Shown: piece by piece, positions 27,425 to 36,502 of the stretch
How the letters are laid out: each line of letters starts with the position of its first letter
Numbering within the stretch: position 1 is the stretch's first letter
Origin: CALXXL01 sp034926605
GTDB taxonomy: Bacteria > Verrucomicrobiota > Lentisphaeria > Victivallales > Victivallaceae
DNA: 64,000 bases
NCBI GenBank assembly: GCA_034926605.1
Contig: JAYFQV010000005.1
Location: 1-64,000 of the forward strand
Direction of reading: 5' to 3'
Notes under the pieces: generated by a model
What the model saw: the letters and a program-made list of their open reading frames with translations, nothing else
Database searches by the model: none
What the model was told of the DNA's origin: nothing
Position numbers and translations under genes: made by a program

Positions 27425-28219
27425 CTACAATAATTTTTCCCAGATCGCCTGCAAATCACCGAGATTGCCCACCGCCAGATCGGGAGTGACTCCGGATTGG
27501 CCGGACTCGGCGTAGTCGGTGACCTGCACCGCCACGGCCCCGGCGTTGAGGCCCAGCTTCACGTCGGTATAGAGACGGTCGCCGATCATCATGGTTTGGC
27601 CGGCGGTGAGATTCACGCGCCGGGCGGCAAGTTCAAGCATCTCCGGCAGCGGTTTGCCGAGCACCTGTATTTTCTTTTTTGTGGCGGTCTCGAGGCAGGC
27701 GATCAGCGCTCCGCAGTCCGGCAGGAAAGTCGGCTGGTCGGTGGGACAGAACGGATCCGGATGGGTAGCGATTACCGGAACTCCGATGCTCATGAAATAA
27801 GCGGCGCGGCATAGCCGCTCGTAGCACAGCGAGCGGTCGAAGGCCACTATCACCATCTGGGGATCGTCGGAATCGATCTCGAACCCGGCCTCGGCGAATT
27901 CGCGCTGTACGCGCGGCATCGCCAGGGCATAGATGCGCCGGACTTCCGGATGGTGGGTGCGCAGATGGTCGATGGCGAACAACGTGGAGGTATAGAACTC
28001 TCCGGTGGTTGCTTCAATGCCCATCTTGCCGAGTCTTTCCACATATTCCTCGAGGCTGTATGAAGAATTGTTGGACAGGAACATACGTTTGATGCCGTGC
28101 CTCTTGAGAAACTCAAAAAAAGGCAGCGTCACCGGGAACAGGGTTTTACCCTGATAGATGGTGCCGTCCATGTCGAGGCACACCAGTTTTACCGCTCTGA
28201 TACGATCTTCTATATTCAT
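27425..28219 (-). CDS. HAD-IIA (NagD-like) phosphatase
   Basis: This 264-residue cytoplasmic phosphatase has DMDGTIYQG (about 16-24), LSNNSS as motif II and GDRLYTDVKLGLNAG as motif IV, with a type IIA cap between. Relatives act on nucleotides, phosphoglycolate or p-nitrophenyl phosphate; the substrate is open. No Shine-Dalgarno precedes its ATG. Its promoter -10 ends 8 bases before the ATG, so the message is probably leaderless. It diverges from the SGNH gene at 28288 around one shared -35. A second HAD-IIA gene is at 45779. Confidence 0.92.
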   Translation of the reverse strand: MNIEDRIRAVKLVCLDMDGTIYQGKTLFPVTLPFFEFLKRHGIKRMFLSNNSSYSLEEYVERLGKMGIEATTGEFYTSTLFAIDHLRTHHPEVRRIYALAMPRVQREFAEAGFEIDSDDPQMVIVAFDRSLCYERLCRAAYFMSIGVPVIATHPDPFCPTDQPTFLPDCGALIACLETATKKKIQVLGKPLPEMLELAARRVNLTAGQTMMIGDRLYTDVKLGLNAGAVAVQVTDYAESGQSGVTPDLAVGNLGDLQAIWEKLL

Positions 28220-28227
28220 GATTTATT

Positions 28228-28256
28228 AATATACTCCCTCAAAAAGCATCTTGCAA
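28228..28256 (-). promoter_or_regulatory. minus half of a symmetric divergent promoter
   Basis: On the minus strand TTGCAA (28256-28251) and TATATT (28233-28228) are 17 bases apart. The -10 ends 8 bases before the ATG of the NagD-like gene, implying a leaderless or nearly leaderless transcript. The -35 is palindromic and shared with the plus-strand promoter. Confidence 0.75.
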
Positions 28257-28279
28257 GCGCCGGGCGGATATGCTATATT
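28251..28279 (+). promoter_or_regulatory. plus half of a symmetric divergent promoter
   Basis: TTGCAA (28251-28256) and TATATT (28274-28279) are 17 bases apart. The -10 ends 8 bases before ATG 28288, the same geometry as on the other strand. Confidence 0.75.
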
Positions 28280-28287
28280 ACGACATT

Positions 28288-30186
28288 ATGCTTAAAACAA
28301 TTATAATCCTGCTGCTGGGCGCATTCGCGCTGCCGTTCGCGGCATTTGCCGTCGTCGAATTCGAGGGGGAAGTCGGCCGGGTATCCCGGATACCGGACCC
28401 CGCCGCCGCGCCGTATGCCGACTGCGGTTATACGTTCGAGGTGAAGGTAAAAGGCCAAAAGAAGAGCGGGGAAGCCCTTCCGTGCGACATTGTGCTTATC
28501 GCCACCGCGTTCACCAACCGCAAGCCTGACTCCGCACCGCGGTTCATGCCGGGCGAGCGGGTTCATTTCGTCGCCACGCCGTTCGAGGAAGCTCCTGACG
28601 CATTGCGCCAGCGCCAGACCGCCGACGACCTCGCCGCGTTCGATTCCCCGCAATACTTTGTGGACAAAGCCGAACGGATCGAACTGTTCAATCCCGACTG
28701 GGCCGCCGACTATGCCCCTCCCGCCGAGACGCTTCCGGTGCCGCCGGCATTTCCGTTTTTCGAGCGTTCCCCCGAGGCCGAGGCCGACCGCCGCAAATGC
28801 ATGGATGAAGATCTCGCCTATTTGCGCGGGCTGCGCGACACGTTGGGAGGCGGCGATTTTACCAAGTGGAACGCCGAGGTGGCTCCCCGACGCGAGGCTT
28901 ATGCCGGCAAAACGCTCGAAAAATGGGTGGGCAACACATACTTCAAGACCGGCGGCTGGGCGTTCGGCGGCACTTTTGAGGACACCGAGAGCTTCCGGAA
29001 CGCGGTGCTGGCGATGAACGCCTATCTGCGCGAACGCAATATCGACCTGATCGTCATGCGCATACCCGGCCGGGCCGAGATATGCGCCGACTTTTTCGAC
29101 CCGGAACTGAAACTTTCGATCGTTAACCCCGCCTACTATCAGCTTCAGGAGTATCTGCTCGAGCATGATGTGGAGTATGTAGACCTGACCCGCGAGATGG
29201 TCGCGCACCGGTTGGACTGCGAGACTCCGTACTGGTATTTCGAGTCGGGCGAGGGCCACGCGGCCGAGGGCGGCTGCAGGGTGGTGGCCGCCGAGATCAC
29301 CCGGCGTACCGCCCGTTATCATTTTCCCGAGACGCTTCCGGCCGAGGCGAAGATCGTGACCGTGGACGGCATGTACCACCATGCGGCTGGCAACCCGGCG
29401 TTCGATCCGGCAAAACCGATCCCGGTGAGCGCTGTCCACGTCGGAACCCGACCGCTGCCGATCGCCGAAGACGGCAGTTCGCCCCTGCTTCTAATGGGCG
29501 ACAGCTTTTTCACCCATCCGTCGATGCGCGACGGCGCCACGATTCAGCACTACACCGCATGGATGTCCAAGGTGGTGCCCGACCTGATGTGCCGTATGAG
29601 TGCCGGCAGCGGTCTGCCCCGGTTTCTTTCCAGCAAGGGAGACGACTATCTTGCGCCGCGGCGGGTGGTGGTGTGGGTGACCAAACCAGATACCGAATTT
29701 TCCAAGGTGATACCGTTCCTGCCGCCGGTGTATTACAGTAAGAAGGAACTGCTGCGTACCATCGAGGGCGCGGAATTGGCCAAGCTGGATTTCGAAGCTC
29801 CCGACGGGCAGAAAATCACGTCGTTTTATTCCGGCGACGACGGCGGCGTGTTCAAGGTGGTTCCGCTCAAGTTGAAGGATCTTTCCGAACATGGCACCGG
29901 CCCCGCCGGAACCTTGACGCTGGATGTTTCGGAATATCTCGGCAAATACTCCCATCTGCTGGTGGATTTCCATCTGGCATGGAATTGGACCGTGGGGTGC
30001 GACGTCAAATGCGGGACGTGGTCGGATTACAGCTATCTGTCGCTTTCGGACTACTCGCGCCGCGCCAAATATCTGATCCCGCTGGAGGCCGGAAAGATTG
30101 AGTTCGATTACCGGGTGGTCAAAGTGTTGCGGGGTCTGACCCTTACCATAAAGAAGATCAATATCTACGGGGTTGAACCGAAGTGA
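28288..30186 (+). CDS. large secreted SGNH-fold (AlgX/AlgJ-like) protein
   Basis: This 632-residue protein has a signal peptide (LKTIIILLLGAFALPFAAFA). The middle of the chain carries an SGNH-like domain: GDSFF with Ser406, and GEGHAAEG with Glu322 and His324 in the place of the DxH motif. The C-terminal ~130 residues form a separate, probably beta-sandwich, domain. The fold suggests O-acyl transfer to, or hydrolysis from, an extracellular glycan. Glu replacing Asp in the DxH motif makes activity less certain. ATG 28288 has no Shine-Dalgarno and lies 8 bases after the -10. Its stop overlaps the GTG start of recO. Confidence 0.72.
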   Translation: MLKTIIILLLGAFALPFAAFAVVEFEGEVGRVSRIPDPAAAPYADCGYTFEVKVKGQKKSGEALPCDIVLIATAFTNRKPDSAPRFMPGERVHFVATPFEEAPDALRQRQTADDLAAFDSPQYFVDKAERIELFNPDWAADYAPPAETLPVPPAFPFFERSPEAEADRRKCMDEDLAYLRGLRDTLGGGDFTKWNAEVAPRREAYAGKTLEKWVGNTYFKTGGWAFGGTFEDTESFRNAVLAMNAYLRERNIDLIVMRIPGRAEICADFFDPELKLSIVNPAYYQLQEYLLEHDVEYVDLTREMVAHRLDCETPYWYFESGEGHAAEGGCRVVAAEITRRTARYHFPETLPAEAKIVTVDGMYHHAAGNPAFDPAKPIPVSAVHVGTRPLPIAEDGSSPLLLMGDSFFTHPSMRDGATIQHYTAWMSKVVPDLMCRMSAGSGLPRFLSSKGDDYLAPRRVVVWVTKPDTEFSKVIPFLPPVYYSKKELLRTIEGAELAKLDFEAPDGQKITSFYSGDDGGVFKVVPLKLKDLSEHGTGPAGTLTLDVSEYLGKYSHLLVDFHLAWNWTVGCDVKCGTWSDYSYLSLSDYSRRAKYLIPLEAGKIEFDYRVVKVLRGLTLTIKKINIYGVEPK

Positions 30187-30821
30187 GCGAGCCGGTCACA
30201 GCCGAGGTCATCGTTCTCAAGCTGACGCCGTACCGGGAGTCGGCGCTGGTGGCGGCCGGCCTTTCTCCGGAGTATGGCCGGGTGGACATGGTTGCCCACG
30301 GCGCCCGAAAGAGCGACGGCAAGGACTTTCCGGTGCTTGATCTCTACCGCCATCTTGCCGTCACTTTCGTTCCGCCGCGGCAGGGCGGAGAATTGGGCAC
30401 AGTGCGGGAAATGGAACTGGTCAACGCTTTTCCCGACTTGGCGCGGCGTATGGAAAATTTGGAATTCATGGCCAAAGTAGGCCGGTTTCTGTTGCGCAAC
30501 ACGGTGCCGGATTCGCCGCAGCCGATGACTTTCGACGCCTTGCGCAATCTGCTGGAGGCGTTGAACGGAACCGGCGGCGGCTGGTCGCCGCGACAGTGCG
30601 CCATCCTGATAAAATTGACTTTCCTGTATGAAAACGGAGTGTTGCCGGAACCCTCCGGCATGGCCGATGCCGACGCGGAAAAACTGTCGGCACTCTATGA
30701 GCGGCTGATTGAATGCGCGATTTCCGGCGATGCGTTTCCACGGCTTTCAGCCGGCTACTGCGCACAGTTCGACCAGTATTTGAATTCGCTTATTTCGTCG
30801 GCTCAACTTCACTGGAGCTGA
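30183..30821 (+). CDS. recO: DNA repair protein RecO
   Basis: RecO loads RecA onto SSB-coated DNA in the RecF pathway. The 212-residue protein has the N-terminal OB-fold pattern (AEVIVLKLTPYRESALVA...GRVDMVAHGARK, about 7-43) followed by the helical RecO C-domain. It is somewhat shorter than the ~240 residues typical of the family and lacks a clear zinc-binding cysteine set. The GTG start overlaps the upstream stop (GTGA). The 3' end overlaps the 3' end of the convergent transporter gene by 32 bases. Confidence 0.85.
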   Translation: MSEPVTAEVIVLKLTPYRESALVAAGLSPEYGRVDMVAHGARKSDGKDFPVLDLYRHLAVTFVPPRQGGELGTVREMELVNAFPDLARRMENLEFMAKVGRFLLRNTVPDSPQPMTFDALRNLLEALNGTGGGWSPRQCAILIKLTFLYENGVLPEPSGMADADAEKLSALYERLIECAISGDAFPRLSAGYCAQFDQYLNSLISSAQLHWS

Positions 30822-31689
30822 GTTCTTTACGATCCGGTTCCACATGGATGGTGGCCTCGATCTTCAGCGAATTCCGCACCGCGTCCTGAATGTTTTCCGC
30901 AATGGTGTGCGCGGTGTCCAGCGGCCAGTCACCGGGAAGTCGTATATGGAAGGTGAGTTCGCAGTGTGAACCGTAGCGGTGCAGGTGGAAATGGTGGGCT
31001 TCCACCCTTCGTCCCGAGAGTGTGCGGCAGAGGCACGTTACCTGCTCCGTAAGTTCCGGTGTCGGCTCCTCTCCCAGCAACGGGCTTATAGCAGAACGCA
31101 GCACCTCGACGGCGCTCCACAGGATCATCAGCGCGACCAATATGCTCAGCACACCGTCCAGCCACCAGAATCTGCTGCCGGCAATCAGGCCGACCAGGAT
31201 TACCAGCGAACTAAGCGCATCGGTACGATGGTGAATTCCATCCGCCTTGAGCGAGGTCATGCAGGTGCGGCGCGACACCATGAACGCGAATTGCGCCATC
31301 CCTTCCTTGATCACGATGGTCAGGATCATCGCCCAATATGCCAGCGGGCCGTATTCGGCCGGCTGGTGGTCGATCAATCGGTGAAAGCCCTGCATCCCGA
31401 AATCGAATGCAACCACCGCCAGCAGCACGCCGATCACCACCGCCGCGATCAGTTCGTAGCGGCCGTGCCCGAACGGATGCTGCCGGTCCGGTTCCCGGTC
31501 GGAAAATTTGATTCCTGCCAGGAAAATTACGCTGGTCACGGAGTCGCTGAGAGTGTGGAACGCGTCCGCCATGATCGCGGAAGAGTTCGAGATCAGGGCG
31601 ACATACATCTTGAACGCCGCCAGTATGACATTTCCGAATATGCTGGAATAGCCGGATATGGCGGCCAACTTGGCAGTGGAAATGCTCAT
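30790..31689 (-). CDS. cation diffusion facilitator (CDF) metal transporter
   Basis: This 299-residue inner-membrane protein exports divalent metal such as zinc, manganese or iron in exchange for protons. It has six predicted membrane helices, the metal-site motifs HTLSD in helix 2 and HHRTD in helix 5, and a C-terminal cytoplasmic domain with the His-rich HHFHLHRYG stretch. It starts 15 bases after the guaB stop and is probably in its operon. Its end overlaps recO tail-to-tail. A HxxxD pattern in both helices is closest to the zinc/iron-type CDFs, but metal choice is not certain. Confidence 0.92.
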   Translation of the reverse strand: MSISTAKLAAISGYSSIFGNVILAAFKMYVALISNSSAIMADAFHTLSDSVTSVIFLAGIKFSDREPDRQHPFGHGRYELIAAVVIGVLLAVVAFDFGMQGFHRLIDHQPAEYGPLAYWAMILTIVIKEGMAQFAFMVSRRTCMTSLKADGIHHRTDALSSLVILVGLIAGSRFWWLDGVLSILVALMILWSAVEVLRSAISPLLGEEPTPELTEQVTCLCRTLSGRRVEAHHFHLHRYGSHCELTFHIRLPGDWPLDTAHTIAENIQDAVRNSLKIEATIHVEPDRKELSSSEVEPTK

Positions 31690-31704
31690 TTTAAGATTTC
31701 CGCG

Positions 31705-33201
<1,497 letters not shown>

Positions 33202-33221
33202 GGGGGCCTCCTCGTGGCAAG

Positions 33222-33250
33222 CTTATAGTTTTTAAGTACAACTTACCAAT
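33222..33250 (-). promoter_or_regulatory. guaB promoter
   Basis: On the minus strand TTGGTA (33250-33245) and TATAAG (33227-33222) are 17 bases apart, about 20 bases upstream of the guaB start. Confidence 0.55.
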
Positions 33251-33426
33251 TAAATATAGCACCAAAGAAAAACAATGCAACCGCGTCATCGATTTTTTTC
33301 CGAAAAAACCGGGGCGGCCATCGGTCCGGAGGCGTCAAATGACGATCGGGCGGCAGCGCACAAATAGCGGCAGCCCGCAGGGAGCCGCCGTCGTCGGGAC
33401 AATGGGATTCCGGAGTTGCGGCGGGG

Positions 33427-34122
33427 TCAGCCTTCCATCGGGCGGTTGACATCCAGAAATTCGAAAATCTCTTCTCGCGAAGCGCGGCGCCGCACCAGAT
33501 TCATGAAATCCGGCTGGCAGCAGAAATAGCCGATGCGCTGCAATATGCGGAGATGGTTTTTACGGTCCGCCAACAGTGTGATGAATATTGTGCCGACCGG
33601 TTCGCGGTCGAGCGCCCGGAAGTCCACCGGGCTGCGCAGGAAGAAAAGTCCCACCCGTGTGTCCGGCTCGTTCTCGATGACCGGAGTGCGGGTATGTGGA
33701 ATGGCCACACCGTGGCCGATCGCGGTGGAAAACACCTTCTCGCGCTCCTGAAGCGCGCCGATAAGCTGTTCGCGATCGATATTATGGGGAAGCTGCATAA
33801 GCCGCATGGCGTTTGCGATCGCCTGCCCGGGAAGATCGCCTTCCACATTATAGAATATGCCGCCGCGCGAGAGCAGCTCGAACAGGCTGTTGCCCGGCCG
33901 GGGGGCCGTGCGGACGGCCGCCGCCGCCCGGCTCAGCCTTTCGTGCGCCGACTCCAGGTGGGTGGACATCCAGGTTTCTATTTCGTCCACGGCGAATCGC
34001 GGTTCACCGTCTTCGAAAATACAAGGGAAGCGGTCGTTGTCGACCCAGCGCTCCAAGGTTTCGGTCGAAACATTGAGCTTGGCGGCGACCTCGTCGATAT
34101 TCAGGTATTCTTTCTCATTCAT
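33427..34122 (-). CDS. HTH-PTS EIIA fusion protein (PtsN-like)
   Basis: This 231-residue protein joins an N-terminal excisionase/MerR-like helix-turn-helix (about 5-52, LNIDEVAAKLNVSTETLERW) to a C-terminal PTS EIIA domain of the fructose/nitrogen type. The expected phosphorylation site is His143 (GVAIPHTR). Such fusions are thought to sense phosphotransferase status and to act as regulators rather than in sugar import; no EIIB or EIIC is adjacent. The gene has no Shine-Dalgarno. Its promoter -10 ends 7 bases before the ATG, so it is probably leaderless. It diverges from the SpoIIE-type phosphatase. Confidence 0.88.
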   Translation of the reverse strand: MNEKEYLNIDEVAAKLNVSTETLERWVDNDRFPCIFEDGEPRFAVDEIETWMSTHLESAHERLSRAAAAVRTAPRPGNSLFELLSRGGIFYNVEGDLPGQAIANAMRLMQLPHNIDREQLIGALQEREKVFSTAIGHGVAIPHTRTPVIENEPDTRVGLFFLRSPVDFRALDREPVGTIFITLLADRKNHLRILQRIGYFCCQPDFMNLVRRRASREEIFEFLDVNRPMEG

Positions 34123-34129
34123 GTTTTAA

Positions 34130-34157
34130 ACAATACAGGTAAAACGAAAAAAAGCAA
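34130..34157 (-). promoter_or_regulatory. promoter of the HTH-EIIA gene (leaderless)
   Basis: On the minus strand TTGCTT (34157-34152) and TATTGT (34135-34130) are 16 bases apart. The start codon at 34122 lies 7 bases after the -10. Confidence 0.6.
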
Positions 34158-34175
34158 ATTAAACGATGTTCCGGC

Positions 34176-34204
34176 TTGACGAAAATTGATTTGGAAGGTA
34201 CATT
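34176..34204 (+). promoter_or_regulatory. promoter of the SpoIIE-type phosphatase gene
   Basis: TTGACG (34176-34181) and TACATT (34199-34204) are 17 bases apart, about 70 bases upstream of the start codon. It lies back-to-back with the HTH-EIIA promoter. Confidence 0.6.
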
Positions 34205-34277
34205 ATCCCGAGTATGTTCAAATAGGGTTGCCGTTGTGTTACCGATCTTTTAATCCAAGTTGAAAAGGCGGCGGAGG

Positions 34278-35693
34278 ATGTGGAAATTTGTATTTGTCAT
34301 GGCCGGGGGGGCCGCGTTGTTCGCGCTGTTTGCCGGACTGACCTTTGCCATGATCGCCATTTCACGCTATCGCCGCAGGGCGCAGGTCGAGGTGCACGAG
34401 TCCAGGCGCCAGCTTGAAGAGGTGGTGAGTTTTTTCACCGACTTTTCCAAAAGTTTCCGCGAATATGACGACCCCGCCAATACTCTTACCAGCATGTCGC
34501 GCTATATCGCCGACCTGATCGGGGCGAAGTCGGTATGCATATATGAAATGCACTACAACTTTTTGCTCGCAGCCGGAGTGTGGGGCAATTATCCGCTGGT
34601 GCGCCACCGCGATCCGGCCGGTGAGAACAATCCCCAGCGCCTGCTTGCATTGCTCCGCCGCGAAAAGATCCGTATCGGCGAGGGATTCGTGGGCGAGGTG
34701 GCCGCCGCCCGCAGCGACGAACTGGTGCCCGAAGCTCTGCGCGACGACCGCTTTCGGGTGTTTGCCGACTATGGTCGCATCGGCAGCGTCATGGCGGTGC
34801 CGATGGTTTCGGACCAGCGGCTTTACGGCATGCTGGTGGCCGCCGGCAGTGTGGGCGAGGAACCGTTCAGCCGCGACCAGCTTCAGCGTCTCCATTTCAT
34901 ATCCGCACAGGTCATTATGGTGCAGACGCTGCTCGGCATTTACGCCGACCGCAGCCGCCAGCAGCGGCTTAATCAGGAACTCGAGTTCGCCCGCCAGCTT
35001 CAGTCCAGCATGCTGCCGCAGTCGCTTCCACATCTGGATCAGTTTGAGGTTCAGGCCTATACCGGCAGCGCCAAGGAGGTGAACGGCGACTTTTATGATT
35101 TTGTGGAGATCGACGACGACCGCATGCTGATCGTCATCGGCGACGCCTGCGGCAAAGGCGTGCCCGCCTGCATGCTCACCAGCATGACGCGCAGTTTTAT
35201 CCGTTCCGCCGCCGATCATTTCACCAATCTGGAGGATTTCCTGCGCGAGATAAACCGCAATCTGTACCGCGATACCGACGAGGAGCGCTATGTCACCCTA
35301 GGATGCTGTCTGTTGAACCGGCGGAACGGCATCGTGGAATACGCGCGGGCCGGCCATACCGATCTTTTCCTGTACGCCCTCAACCACATGCGCACGTTTT
35401 ATCCGGACGGCGCCGGGTTGGGAGTGCTGCCGAACGAGTTCGCGGCGTTTGACACCATCAGTTTCGAATTGCGCCGCGGCTCCACCATGATGATGTTCTC
35501 CGACGGGTTGAGCGAGGCGCTCAATGAGGACAACGAGGAGTTCGGCGTCGAGCGACTTAAGCAGGTATTCGCCGATTCATGCCATGACCGCGACACTCTT
35601 GAAATGACCGTGAACCGGGTGCTGGAGGCGGTGCGGCGCTTCTCGTCCGACCAGGCCGACGATCAAACCATGATTCTGGTACGCCGCCGCTGA
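34278..35693 (+). CDS. membrane-anchored GAF-SpoIIE (PP2C-type) serine phosphatase
   Basis: This 471-residue protein has an N-terminal membrane helix (about 7-30), a short coiled coil, a GAF-like sensory domain (about 60-210) and a C-terminal PP2C/SpoIIE phosphatase domain. The metal-binding motifs are GDFYDFVEID, GDACGKGVPA, SDGLSEA and DDQTM. RsbU-type enzymes of this kind dephosphorylate an anti-sigma antagonist, so a partner-switch role is likely; no partner proteins are nearby. ATG 34278 starts with the membrane helix and is preferred to an in-frame TTG at 34260. It diverges from the HTH-EIIA gene. Confidence 0.9.
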   Translation: MWKFVFVMAGGAALFALFAGLTFAMIAISRYRRRAQVEVHESRRQLEEVVSFFTDFSKSFREYDDPANTLTSMSRYIADLIGAKSVCIYEMHYNFLLAAGVWGNYPLVRHRDPAGENNPQRLLALLRREKIRIGEGFVGEVAAARSDELVPEALRDDRFRVFADYGRIGSVMAVPMVSDQRLYGMLVAAGSVGEEPFSRDQLQRLHFISAQVIMVQTLLGIYADRSRQQRLNQELEFARQLQSSMLPQSLPHLDQFEVQAYTGSAKEVNGDFYDFVEIDDDRMLIVIGDACGKGVPACMLTSMTRSFIRSAADHFTNLEDFLREINRNLYRDTDEERYVTLGCCLLNRRNGIVEYARAGHTDLFLYALNHMRTFYPDGAGLGVLPNEFAAFDTISFELRRGSTMMMFSDGLSEALNEDNEEFGVERLKQVFADSCHDRDTLEMTVNRVLEAVRRFSSDQADDQTMILVRRR

Positions 35694-35805
35694 CCGGCGG
35701 CAACGGCGCGGCGCAAGCAGTCTGTTTCGATTTAAGCGTGGCCGGAGCCGCAGGCCTTTACCGGGCGGACGATTTTTGAGATTATGACTTCCGGCGAGAG
35801 AAGAA

Positions 35806-36192
35806 CTATCCGAGCATGTCGGATTCCGGAATGCGCCCTTTTTCCAGCACGATGTCGTTGTTTGCGTCGAGGACGATCACCTTGGGTTCCACCATGGCGG
35901 CTTCGGCCGCGTCGCACAGCGAGAAAGCCATGACCGTAACCACATCTCCGACTTTGCCTTTTAGCGCGGCCGGGCCGTTGAGACAGAACATTTTGCTGCC
36001 GGCCTTGGCCGGAATGGCGTAAGTTTCCAAACGTTCGCCATTGCTGCGGTTTACAACCAGAATTTTTTCATACGGCAGAATGTTTGCCCGGCGCAGGTAC
36101 GCCAGATCTATGGCCATGCTGCCTTCATAGGCGAGGTCGCACATGGTCAGTCTTGCTGTATGTATTTTTCCGGTGAGAATTTGTTTCTGCAT
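35806..36192 (-). CDS. panD: aspartate 1-decarboxylase precursor
   Basis: The enzyme makes beta-alanine from aspartate for pantothenate and coenzyme A. It is translated as a 128-residue proenzyme that cleaves itself at Gly24-Ser25 (YEGSMAID) to create the pyruvoyl group. The substrate-binding Arg of RRANIL and the active-site Tyr region (LETYAIP) are present. ATG 36192 gives the canonical cleavage position; upstream in-frame ATGs would add residues not found in the family. No other pantothenate gene is nearby. Confidence 0.95.
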   Translation of the reverse strand: MQKQILTGKIHTARLTMCDLAYEGSMAIDLAYLRRANILPYEKILVVNRSNGERLETYAIPAKAGSKMFCLNGPAALKGKVGDVVTVMAFSLCDAAEAAMVEPKVIVLDANNDIVLEKGRIPESDMLG

Positions 36193-36222
36193 AATCCGTT
36201 CTTTCATTTCGTGAAGTGGTAT

Positions 36223-36250
36223 AATATACCATGTCCGGCGATTTTTGCAA
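36223..36250 (-). promoter_or_regulatory. panD promoter
   Basis: On the minus strand TTGCAA (36250-36245) and TATATT (36228-36223) are 16 bases apart. The -10 sits inside the palindrome GGTATAATATACC. Confidence 0.65.
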
Positions 36251-36259
36251 AACACCGGC

Positions 36260-36287
36260 TTGCTTTTTTTGTTTTTGCACCTATATT
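36260..36287 (+). promoter_or_regulatory. candidate promoter of the prs operon
   Basis: TTGCTT (36260-36265) and TATATT (36282-36287) are 16 bases apart. It would give a prs leader of roughly 210 bases. Confidence 0.5.
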
Positions 36288-36502
36288 ATAACTTGTTTGA
36301 GACCGGAAACTTCGATTCGCGGGAATCCGCCGTCGGCTTTCTCGGGGCGGCAATGTGATTTTTCACCGATGCCGTATCCGGCGCCGCGGTGACCATGAAG
36401 TGACAGGCGGCCATTCCCCAATGCCGCATCGTCGTCGATTGGCCTGATTTCTGCGCGCGCGGTTTCCCCGAACCAAAGAAAACGGAAAGCGTGTAGAAAG
36501 TT

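Larger units (their letters stand above)
36193..36502. other. panD-prs divergent intergenic region
   Basis: These 310 bases hold the minus panD promoter (36250-36223), a plus promoter (36260-36287), and about 205 bases of presumptive prs leader. The leader is GC-rich with short inverted repeats. I find no gene in it. Confidence 0.55.
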
